DNA of 15,552 nucleotides from contig DATGKW010000182.1 in NCBI GenBank assembly GCA_035294465.1, forward strand, positions 1-15,552. The letters are read 5' to 3'. Below, one piece after another: positions 1 through 5,680 of this stretch. Source of the stretch: Paraktedonobacter sp035294465 (GTDB lineage: Bacteria > Chloroflexota > Ktedonobacteria > Ktedonobacterales > Ktedonobacteraceae). The notes beneath the pieces were generated by a model. It had not been told where the DNA came from. It ran no database searches and saw only the letters and a list, made by a program, of their open reading frames with translations. Position numbers and translations under genes: made by a program. The stretch's first letter is position 1. Every line of letters starts with the position of its first letter.

Positions 1-75
1 GATAGCGGCCACTGGGTTCAGCAGGAGCAGCCGGAAAGGGTCAATCGGTATCTCGCGGAATTTTTAAAAAACTAA
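1..75 (+). CDS. Alpha/beta hydrolase, C-terminal end only (partial)
   Basis: Frame 1 is open from the window edge and codes for 24 residues before a TAA stop at 73-75. The peptide begins DSGHWVQQEQPERVNRYLAE. This closely matches the end of alpha/beta-hydrolase-fold enzymes of the epoxide hydrolase/haloalkane dehalogenase group. There the sequence GHWVQQEQPE carries the catalytic histidine (His4 of this fragment), and the last helix (VNRYLAEFL) closes the fold. The rest of the gene, including the nucleophile elbow, lies upstream of the window, so the substrate cannot be named. It converges on the small CxxC gene, with 13 bases between the two stop codons and no visible terminator. Confidence 0.8.
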   Translation, partial: DSGHWVQQEQPERVNRYLAEFLKN

Positions 76-88
76 CGTCGCCTTCATG

Positions 89-292
89 TTATGCATCCTC
101 TTCAACTTCAACCTTTTTTATCTGTTCCGCCTCTCGCTTATCGGTATCCTTGATTGCTCGTTCGAGCCAGAGCGAGCCACAGAGGCGGCACATACCGTGT
201 GAGATTTCATAGCGTTTGGCCTGGGGCGCGGAAACTGGTTCCCCGAAGCCGTCCATCAAGCGCAGGCACCAAGCGCACTGTCTTATTTGCAT
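89..292 (-). CDS. Small CxxC...CxxC protein, probable zinc-binding
   Basis: This is a 67-residue protein with two cysteine pairs, C6-x2-C9 (CAWC) and C35-x2-C38 (CRLC), and a conserved-looking SHGMC around His32. The pattern CxWC...SHGxCxxC recurs in short bacterial proteins and in the tails of some PAS or response-regulator proteins, where it looks like a zinc ribbon. I infer metal binding from the cysteine spacing alone. The C-terminal 25 residues are highly charged (KREAEQIKKVEVEEDA) and probably helical. The start at 292 is supported by a purine-rich GGGAGAGG upstream, although its spacing to the ATG is long (about 10 bases). An ATG lying between them opens a different frame. No clear partner gene is adjacent. 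Its function is unknown. Confidence 0.6.
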   Translation of the reverse strand: MQIRQCAWCLRLMDGFGEPVSAPQAKRYEISHGMCRLCGSLWLERAIKDTDKREAEQIKKVEVEEDA

Positions 293-458
293 AACTTACC
301 ATCCTCTCCCACGCGAATCCATTGCGCGAGCGATTCTGATCAGGACCGGGCGAAATTGCACCATCCCCACAGTCCTGATACCCCCTGCTGACTCGACCCG
401 GCCACCGCCCGCGTTTCCACCCCACATGCCGCGCCAGTCATCGTTCATACGCTGTTCC

Positions 459-494
459 TGTCCCTGGCACGTGTCGGAGTGCCGGATAGGGACA
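459..494. repeat. Imperfect hairpin (6 + 5 bp)
   Basis: TGTCCC at 459-464 pairs with GGGACA at 489-494, and GGCAC at 466-470 pairs with GTGCC at 479-483. The apical loop is 8 bases and there is an asymmetric internal loop (1 base against 5). It has no U-tract on either strand, so it is not a standard terminator. It lies in the 5' leader region of the minus-strand CxxC gene, or in the 3' trailer of the S53 gene. Confidence 0.35.
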
Positions 495-521
495 ACCTAT
501 CACCTTTTACCGTCTACATTA

Positions 522-570
522 GTAGATATCTATTTCGTACCATTTTTCGTCACTGAATGGTAGATATCTA
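522..570. repeat. Twin GTAGATATCTA palindromes flanking an inverted repeat
   Basis: The 11-mer GTAGATATCTA occurs at 522-532 and again at 560-570. Its core TAGATATCTA is a perfect 10-bp palindrome. The copies start 38 bases apart. Between them TACCATT (538-544) and AATGGTA (556-562) form a 7-bp inverted repeat. Duplicated palindromes at fixed spacing suggest a binding site for a dimeric regulator, but the regulator is not identifiable here and the AT-richness makes chance similarity possible. Confidence 0.4.
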
Positions 571-623
571 GCCCATATGAGTTAGCCTTTTTGGCGAACA
601 GAGGCGGGCCCATGCAGGCTTAC

Positions 624-2003
624 TTATCCACCAGCGATCAAATCGTGCAGAAACGTCCCGGCCTGCCTGGGAGATCCCCAGCCGGTGACGGGAGACCAGC
701 CCTGCCCGGTGGTATAGCCAGAGAGGCCGGAGGAGACGAGGATGTTATCGCCGGTGATGATATCATTCATTGCCTGGCTATAGTTGCTACTCGCGCCAAG
801 TTTATAGAGGGCCTGGTTGATCTCTCCGAGACGGTGGTGAGCCATCTGCACGCCATCGGCCAGGATGCCCGCCATTTCGGGCGCGGCTACGCTTGTGCCA
901 CCCATGATGCTCACCGTTGTTTTATGAGTGGTAGCGTCGCTTTGATAAACCAGCACGCCGCCATTAACCGAGGCGTTGAGAGAAATATCGGGAACACCCC
1001 GGCCGCCCGCGCCTGCTGCCAGGACTTTCTGATAAGCGGGAGATTTGTACATCTTGCTATATCCGCCGCCCGTCGCCTTGTTGTAGGCGTCAGATTCGTT
1101 CCAGGCAGTCTCGCGAATATACTGGCCGCTTGTGGCGTCGGCGAAGAGTTGCGTGCCTCCAACCGCAGTGACCAGCGGATCATCGGCGGGAAATGAAACG
1201 GCCTCCTGATAGCCGCTGCCATCGCAAGTCATTTGAGCCGAACCCAGGTCGCCGGTGGCCGCCAGGACCGTCATGCCCTTTTTTATAGCCTCTTTCAGTA
1301 TCGCGTGTTCGGCGTGTCGCAATGCCGGATCAACGCAATTCTCGTTCTCGCCAAAACTCAAAGATATCACGTCGCCGAGATTGTGTTGGACGGCGTAGGC
1401 GAGCGCTTTGTAAAGATCGACATCATTGCTGCTTTTCGCCAGGATCAGGTTAATAGTAGCATCGGGAGCCAGCGCATGTGACCACTCGACATCCAGCGAA
1501 ACCTCTGCGGACCAGATCGTATCCGATCCGTGAACGCCAAAGGGTGCGAGAACGTTCAAGCGCGGATTGCTCAGGCCCCAGGCGCTATCGAATGCACGCA
1601 GGTCATGACGTACTGTCGGGCTGCTGTATGCGTCAATGATAGTGATCGAGCTTCCCCGGCCTGTGATCTGCCGCTTCAGCAGATCGTTCACGCCGTATGC
1701 CGCGCGGATCTGGTCAGGACCATAGCAAAGCACCGGTCGAGGATCGGTGTTGCTCTGGCAGGCAAAGAGCACCGGGTTGGCCTTTGCACTCGCTTCTTGC
1801 ATATCGCTGCGTGCAAAGGAAATAATCTTGAGCCTGCGGATCACAGGTTTTACCTGCACCGTGTGTGTTTTGAAGACCGGACCCGATGTGGCGGCGGCAG
1901 GCTTTCCCCAGGGAAGCAGGGATGCGCCGGAGAGCAGCGCCAGAAGCATGAGAGTGATCATACGCGAGGCAATTGTGCGCAGGTGGTTTGACGTTGTTTG
2001 CAT
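624..2003 (-). CDS. Secreted S53 family (sedolisin/kumamolisin-like) serine-carboxyl peptidase
   Basis: This is a 459-residue secreted peptidase. Residues 1-38 form a signal peptide: basic N-region, hydrophobic 15-31, likely cleavage after PAAA38. The catalytic domain starts near YGPDQIRAAYG (94-104). The S53 catalytic residues are present: Glu167 and Asp171 in AEVSLDVEW, the oxyanion Asp252 in ATGDLG, and the nucleophile Ser371 in GGTSVAAPE. Asp414 matches a calcium ligand, but the closing motif reads GQGWSPVTGWGSP, with Ser437 where family members normally have Asp. Only about 55 residues separate the signal peptide from the catalytic domain, so the usual propeptide of roughly 180 residues is missing. 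I chose the ATG at 2003 over an upstream in-frame start at 2048 because AAAGGAGG lies 8 bases before it and the signal peptide then begins cleanly. It probably degrades proteins outside the cell, usually at acid pH in this family. Confidence 0.9.
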   Translation of the reverse strand: MQTTSNHLRTIASRMITLMLLALLSGASLLPWGKPAAATSGPVFKTHTVQVKPVIRRLKIISFARSDMQEASAKANPVLFACQSNTDPRPVLCYGPDQIRAAYGVNDLLKRQITGRGSSITIIDAYSSPTVRHDLRAFDSAWGLSNPRLNVLAPFGVHGSDTIWSAEVSLDVEWSHALAPDATINLILAKSSNDVDLYKALAYAVQHNLGDVISLSFGENENCVDPALRHAEHAILKEAIKKGMTVLAATGDLGSAQMTCDGSGYQEAVSFPADDPLVTAVGGTQLFADATSGQYIRETAWNESDAYNKATGGGYSKMYKSPAYQKVLAAGAGGRGVPDISLNASVNGGVLVYQSDATTHKTTVSIMGGTSVAAPEMAGILADGVQMAHHRLGEINQALYKLGASSNYSQAMNDIITGDNILVSSGLSGYTTGQGWSPVTGWGSPRQAGTFLHDLIAGG

Positions 2004-2051
2004 GCACCAGGCCTCCTTTGGTCTATTGAGCAGGTCTAAATCTATCACATT

Positions 2052-2067
2052 GATGTGTTTCTACATC
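2052..2067. promoter_or_regulatory. Candidate operator, GATGT-N6-ACATC
   Basis: GATGT and ACATC form a 5-bp inverted repeat around GTTTCT, about 50 bases upstream of the S53 start codon on the minus strand. The right half, TTTCTACA, is shared with the stronger palindrome at 2167-2182. It is weak on its own. Confidence 0.3.
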
Positions 2068-2166
2068 CTCCTGGGTCCATATTACTAGGCTCAAAAAGTT
2101 ATTTATAGAGAACTATCGACCTTTTGGATCGCCGGCCCGATTTTTGGGAATGGAGGATATGCTCAC

Positions 2167-2182
2167 CTGTAGATTTCTACAG
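2167..2182. promoter_or_regulatory. Candidate operator, CTGTAGATTTCTACAG palindrome
   Basis: This is a perfect inverted repeat with 7-bp arms (CTGTAGA / TCTACAG) and a 2-base centre. The dyad is the length expected for a dimeric helix-turn-helix repressor site. It lies about 165 bases upstream of the S53 start and 360 bases upstream of the DUF4177-like gene. A hairpin with a 2-base loop is unlikely in RNA, so a DNA-level role is more plausible. The regulator is unknown. Confidence 0.45.
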
Positions 2183-2544
2183 GGAGCATCCAGGTAATTT
2201 TGCCTGGGCTAAAAACCGGTCAAACGAGTGGCGCAATACGCGGGAAGAGTGGGTATACTTACACACGTGTAGAGGAAACTACGGCATAGCCCGCACCTGG
2301 CGATACTGATTGTGGAACCCGGCGTTGCCAGGTTGCAGAAATGCTGCGCGCTTTTTCATCATCTGCGTGCGAGGCGGAAGACCAGGCGGGCAGCATCTCA
2401 CACTGTTACCGGATGTAGCAGCGAGGGCTATGCCGGTAGGGACCACAAGCCACATTACCAGACACACTCGCCTGGCGGGTGTATTTGGAGCAGTGAGTAA
2501 AGCTTCTGTTTGCATGGCAAACACGCTGGCGAAAGGAGGAAGGT

Positions 2545-2826
2545 ATGGCACAGTGGGCATACAAAGTTGCGTATATTGATTACCGGGGAAGAATTTCCTG
2601 CGAAGGTCTGGAAACCTTGCGTAGAGACAACGAACGCAGAAGCGCTTTCGTGCGGCGGTATATGAATACGCTGGGCAGGGATAATTGGGAACTGGTGGGT
2701 ATTCAGCCGTTAACGGGCAATTCAGCATATTACGTGTTCAAGCGTCCCGCGCAGGAAGGCGATTTCGCCGAGGAAACTCCCGCTGCCGGCGCTCAGCAGG
2801 CCCAACCGACAGTGGAGAGTGCGTAA
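2545..2826 (+). CDS. Small DUF4177-like protein
   Basis: This is a 93-residue soluble protein. Its core (residues 4-67) begins WAYKVAYIDYRG and ends WELVGIQPLTGNSAYYVFKRP. This is the beta-strand/WELV pattern of small DUF4177-type proteins, in which a WE(L/H)V turn and a closing YYxFKR strand are typical. The tail (68-93) is rich in Ala, Glu, Gln and Pro and probably disordered. The start is clear: AAAGGAGG lies 5 bases before ATG. The gene stands alone and is followed 11 bases after its stop by a perfect inverted repeat. No function is known for the family. I cannot tell its partner from context, since both neighbours are on the other strand. Confidence 0.75.
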   Translation: MAQWAYKVAYIDYRGRISCEGLETLRRDNERRSAFVRRYMNTLGRDNWELVGIQPLTGNSAYYVFKRPAQEGDFAEETPAAGAQQAQPTVESA

Positions 2827-2837
2827 ACGTGCTGATC

Positions 2838-2887
2838 AAGCTTTTGCCCGATATTTGCATTTTTCTGCAAATATCGGGCAAAAGCTT
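2838..2887. terminator. Perfect 22-bp inverted repeat between convergent genes
   Basis: A 22-base arm (2838-2859) is matched without error by its complement at 2866-2887 around the loop TTTTTC. It lies between the stops of the DUF4177-like gene (+) and the propeller gene (-), 13 bases beyond the latter, so it could end both transcripts. Neither side has a proper U-tract. The arm ends in AAGCTTTTGCCC on both strands, so a few U residues lie within the stem itself. The form is unusual for a Rho-independent terminator, but the position is exactly right. Confidence 0.65.
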
Positions 2888-2900
2888 TGTGCGTGAATTT

Positions 2901-4535
2901 TTACGAAACTCTGTAATGAACCTGCGCCCAGGTCTGGCCGCCGTCGAGCGTTTTTAGCAGAAGAGGCGCGAACGGTGGGTACTTGCCGGTAGGTGATAAG
3001 AGCAGCCATCCTGTTTGCGCGGAGACAAACTCTATCTGGCCGCTTGTGGCTACATTCTCAACGGATGCCGGCAAAGAGAGCCGTGTCTGTGTCCAGGTTC
3101 TCCCCCCATCCTGAGTTATGGCCAGTGTATTGGCGTCTTGATATCCTGAGTCTTCCCAAAATGCGCCCGCGTTCATGCTAGCAAACGTGGTGGTCAGCCT
3201 GGGCATCTCCAGCATAGTTGTTCCGGGGCTGTTCCTGGCCAGAAAAACGGTGAAGAAACCATTCCGTTGCCAGCTTACGCCGCCATCATGGGTGGCGTAG
3301 ACGGAGATGGCAATCTCGCCAGCTCCCCAGGAGGAAACGGTGAGCAAGCCATCGCTGGCAGAAAAAAACTGAGGCGGGTAAGTGACTATTCCAGCTCCTG
3401 ATCCCTGGATCGAGGAAGTGTCTGGAAGCATCTGCGCGTGCCAGGTTCGTCCGCCATCGTGTGTTACATACAACCATGGTTGACGTATTTCGGGCCGACC
3501 GCCATCTGCTAACGCTCCTGATAGATTCACATTGGAGCCCATAATCCAGCCGGTAGAAGGATTGATAAAGGTCAGGCCCGTATAGGCACCGGGCAAAGGG
3601 AGGCGACCAGCGGTGTTTGCGTTCGCGCTGGTGCTACTGGTCAATTCGTGCCAGGTCAGTCCGCCATCGGTTGTATGATAAAGGACCTCGCCGACGGTCG
3701 TCTCCAGATCATTGTAAGTGGCGACGAGCAGCCAGCCGGTATCGGGAGTAAGAAATGTCACATAGTTGATATTCGTGGCAGCGTAGTTGGATGGAACCAT
3801 ACCTAATGGCTGATTCAATGGAGCGGATGCCTGCCAGGTCTTGCCGCCGTCGGCTGTGCGTACAAACACGATTGCACCAGCCTCGTTAGTTACCTCAGCC
3901 CAGGCTGCCATACCGGAGATATACGAGATGTTCCCACCGGCAATCGGCGAAAGCCTGTATTGGACGGGCGTAACGTTCTGCCAGTGGAGACCGCCGTCGC
4001 TCGTATGCAGCAGTTCGTCGCGTGTATTCGGGTCGCCGGCCAGCCAGGTTCTGGCCCAACCTTCGCTGGCGTTCATCATATGGATTTCGCCTACTGGCTC
4101 CTGAAGAGCCGATGGAGAGACGGGAGTGATTGCTAGAGGCGTCTTGCCAGTCTGGGTATTATGACTGACAGGTGTGCTGCCACCGTATTCCTGACCCATG
4201 TGGGTGCCGCGCCGGGCCAGATAGAATGTTCCGGCAAGCGCGCTTACCAGAAGGAAGGTGCAGAGAACGGCGGCGAGGGTATTCAGGCGGGACCAGCGCG
4301 GATGGCGGCGAGGCACAGAGGAGAGCGTGCCGGGTTGCCCCGACCGGGGAGTCTCTGGTTGTGATTGTTGGCTCGCAGCGAACTGATTTGCCTCTCCAGG
4401 AAGCTTGAGGCGAGTCGGCAATTGGTGGGATGTATAAAGAGCATCCAGATCCTCTACGAGATCGAGCAAAACAGGGTCGTCTTGCCGGGCCAGCAAATCG
4501 GGATAGCGTGTGAAGATCGGGCGTTTATTGTTCAC
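2901..4535 (-). CDS. Membrane-anchored seven-repeat Asp-box (BNR) beta-propeller protein, putative sigma-factor partner
   Basis: This 544-residue protein has three parts. The N-terminus (1-83) is hydrophilic and probably cytoplasmic, with an acidic/aliphatic stretch DPVLLDLVEDLDALY. One transmembrane helix follows at about 84-106. A long extracytoplasmic part (about 145-544) contains seven Asp-box motifs of the type T-x-D-GG-x-x-W near residues 178, 227, 288, 358, 415, 474 and 529. Such motifs mark BNR/Ycf48/sortilin-type propellers, and seven fit a complete ring. There is no catalytic sialidase signature. The start is GTG at 4535 with AAGGAG 7 bases upstream. It lies 11 bases inside the end of the sigma factor gene, so the two are translationally coupled. 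That arrangement is typical of an ECF sigma factor and its membrane regulator, so I infer that the N-terminal part binds the sigma factor and the propeller senses an external ligand. No zinc-binding anti-sigma motif (HxxxCxxC) is present. Confidence 0.75.
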   Translation of the reverse strand: MNNKRPIFTRYPDLLARQDDPVLLDLVEDLDALYTSHQLPTRLKLPGEANQFAASQQSQPETPRSGQPGTLSSVPRRHPRWSRLNTLAAVLCTFLLVSALAGTFYLARRGTHMGQEYGGSTPVSHNTQTGKTPLAITPVSPSALQEPVGEIHMMNASEGWARTWLAGDPNTRDELLHTSDGGLHWQNVTPVQYRLSPIAGGNISYISGMAAWAEVTNEAGAIVFVRTADGGKTWQASAPLNQPLGMVPSNYAATNINYVTFLTPDTGWLLVATYNDLETTVGEVLYHTTDGGLTWHELTSSTSANANTAGRLPLPGAYTGLTFINPSTGWIMGSNVNLSGALADGGRPEIRQPWLYVTHDGGRTWHAQMLPDTSSIQGSGAGIVTYPPQFFSASDGLLTVSSWGAGEIAISVYATHDGGVSWQRNGFFTVFLARNSPGTTMLEMPRLTTTFASMNAGAFWEDSGYQDANTLAITQDGGRTWTQTRLSLPASVENVATSGQIEFVSAQTGWLLLSPTGKYPPFAPLLLKTLDGGQTWAQVHYRVS

Positions 4536-5097
4536 TGTACTGCTCCTTGAGGGCGTGTAGAAGGCGGGTCAGTTGTTTTTTCACGGCGGCGGGACTTTTG
4601 CCGACCACCTGGGCGATTTCCGGCGAGCTCAGTCCCGCTGCGAAGCGCAGGGCCAGCAGTTCGCGCTCAAAGGGTGCGAGCCGGGCCACCAGGGTTTTGA
4701 GCCGGGCCAGGCGTTCCCGATGAATGAGCAGCGCGTCTATCTCCTCCTGGCCGGGTGGCGCGTGAAACATGCCGGGCAGCGCATCCCAGGAGACGAACCT
4801 TTTCCTGCGGCGGTAATGGTCGATTACAGCATTGCGTGCGATCTGGAAAAGCCAGGCGGCGAAGGGCGTTCCGCGCGCTTGATAGGCCGGCAGAGCATTC
4901 AGCGCTTGAAGAAAGATCTGCTGGGTCAAGTCGGCGGCCTCTTCTTCGCTTGCCAGGCGAGCGCGCACATAGTTATACACGCGTGATAGGTAAAGCTGAT
5001 ACAGAGCTGCAAAGGTAGAGGGGTCTTCCTGAGCCAGACGGACCAGATCGGCCTCGTCTGTATCCCCGACCGGCGGTGCAGGAACTGATTTTTCCAT
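4525..5097 (-). CDS. ECF-type RNA polymerase sigma factor (sigma-70 family)
   Basis: This is a 190-residue sigma factor with the two domains of the extracytoplasmic-function group. Region 2 is at about 25-97 and includes the DLTQQIFLQA segment and the -10 recognition helix AAWLFQIARNAVIDHYRRRK. Region 4 is at about 130-185, with a helix-turn-helix in GLSSPEIAQVVGKSPAAVKK. There is no C-terminal extension. The start ATG at 5097 has GGGGAG a few bases upstream. The gene overlaps the propeller-protein gene by 11 bases, so it is the first gene of that operon. It should direct RNA polymerase to a small regulon, very likely including its own promoter. A GGAAAC motif resembling ECF -35 elements lies about 85 bases upstream (5181-5186, minus strand). 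Confidence 0.93.
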   Translation of the reverse strand: MEKSVPAPPVGDTDEADLVRLAQEDPSTFAALYQLYLSRVYNYVRARLASEEEAADLTQQIFLQALNALPAYQARGTPFAAWLFQIARNAVIDHYRRRKRFVSWDALPGMFHAPPGQEEIDALLIHRERLARLKTLVARLAPFERELLALRFAAGLSSPEIAQVVGKSPAAVKKQLTRLLHALKEQYSEQ

Positions 5098-5180
5098 TGC
5101 TTCTCCCCAGGGCGCTATTGTTATCCGGTATTCTCAGTTTTAGATGAGTTTTAGCCCGCTCCTGTATAAATACAACGTTG

Positions 5181-5186
5181 GTTTCC
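5181..5186 (-). promoter_or_regulatory. GGAAAC, possible ECF -35 element of the sigma operon
   Basis: Read on the minus strand, GGGAAACC lies about 85 bases upstream of the sigma gene start. ECF promoters often have GGAAC-like -35 boxes, and autoregulation is common. A TATACA-like sequence follows about 19 bases further downstream. The match is short and the -10 element of this sigma factor is unknown, so the call is tentative. Confidence 0.25.
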
Positions 5187-5488
5187 CAAAATGGGGACAC
5201 CCTGCCGACTCCAGCTCATTCGCTGACAAATCATATATGTTCTTACGTGAAATATCATAGAGAACCGCTTTAGCTCGTCCTGCCCCGCTTCAGCGTGAGC
5301 CTCCCGCCGTGTGATCGGCCCGTTCTCACGACGAAATACCCGCCGCATCCGCCGGTAGGGGCAGTATATCGCACTATTCGTGTAAGGCAGGCGATTCTCG
5401 ATAAACAGTGAGAGAACACGCTGAAGCAGCCCTCTATGGGCGTTTTTCATGTATACGATGCCTGGTTTCTCTCTCTCGACAGATGAAT

Positions 5489-5520
5489 GAGTTGGAAGCA
5501 AGGGAGCTTGCCTCCGACTC
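5489..5520. repeat. 14-bp hairpin with GGAG loop
   Basis: GAGTTGGAAGCAAG (5489-5502) pairs with CTTGCCTCCGACTC (5507-5520) around GGAG, with one G-U pair and one A-C mismatch. There is no U-tract after it on either strand. It sits just upstream of the probable aldehyde dehydrogenase promoter, so it would not be in that gene's transcript. It could be a REP-like palindrome or the remnant of one. Confidence 0.5.
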
Positions 5521-5537
5521 CTTTCCGTACAGGGTGA

Positions 5538-5567
5538 TTCGACTCCTATTTCTCTGCCTGATATAAT
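5538..5567 (+). promoter_or_regulatory. Candidate sigma-70-type promoter for the aldehyde dehydrogenase gene
   Basis: A perfect TATAAT at 5562-5567 is preceded by TTCGAC (5538-5543) with an 18-base spacer. A start near 5575 would give a leader of about 105 bases before the ATG at 5681. The -10 is perfect, but the -35 is a partial match. Confidence 0.45.
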
Positions 5568-5680
5568 GAGCTTATTCAACGTGCAGCAAAAAGTGGGGTG
5601 TCCTCTGGTGAGGGCAGGCAGGAAAGCAACCACGGATCATTGAAGATCACTTTCATCCAGTGAAGAATGAGGAGTTTTCT

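Larger units (their letters stand above)
293..623. other. Gene-free stretch with palindromes
   Basis: I find no convincing gene in these 331 bases between two minus-strand genes. The stretch should hold the end of the S53 transcript and the promoter of the CxxC gene. I see no U-tailed terminator. The visible structures are two copies of GTAGATATCTA (522-532, 560-570), a 7-bp inverted repeat between them (538-544 with 556-562), and an imperfect hairpin at 459-494. The frames that are open here lack ribosome sites and familiar sequence. Confidence 0.5.
2004..2544. other. Divergent intergenic region with three palindromes
   Basis: This 541-base region separates the S53 gene (-) from the DUF4177-like gene (+), so it should carry both promoters. 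I could not assign convincing -35/-10 pairs. It contains three dyad-symmetric sites with related TGTAG/CTACA half-sites: 2052-2067, 2167-2182 and about 2259-2272. Frames open across 2124-2309 and 2279-2728 show no ribosome site or recognisable protein. I regard them as chance. Confidence 0.5.
5098..5680. other. Divergent gene-free stretch, 583 bases
   Basis: This region lies between the sigma gene (-) and the aldehyde dehydrogenase gene (+). A minus-strand frame stays open over 5151-5633, but it lacks a ribosome site and resembles no family I know. The region contains a 14-bp hairpin (5489-5520), an inverted pair GGACACCC (5195-5202) and GGGTGTCC (5596-5603) about 400 bases apart, and a probable promoter (5538-5567). 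It may be a decayed insertion, but no transposase remnant is recognisable. Confidence 0.45.

Noticed and set aside
1530..1991. Plus-strand frame opposite the N-terminal half of the S53 gene
   Set aside because: The minus strand codes for a signal peptide and S53 catalytic motifs. The plus frame has only shadow composition.
2124..2309. Plus-strand frame of 61 codons upstream of the DUF4177-like gene
   Set aside because: No Shine-Dalgarno, an unusual Trp/Arg-rich composition, and it overlaps two of the candidate operator palindromes.
5151..5633. Minus-strand open frame of 160 codons between the sigma and aldehyde dehydrogenase genes
   Set aside because: No ribosome site, no recognisable domain, a composition rich in Arg, Ser and Cys typical of chance frames, and it overlaps the hairpin and the probable ALDH promoter. 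An internal start at 5450 is no better.
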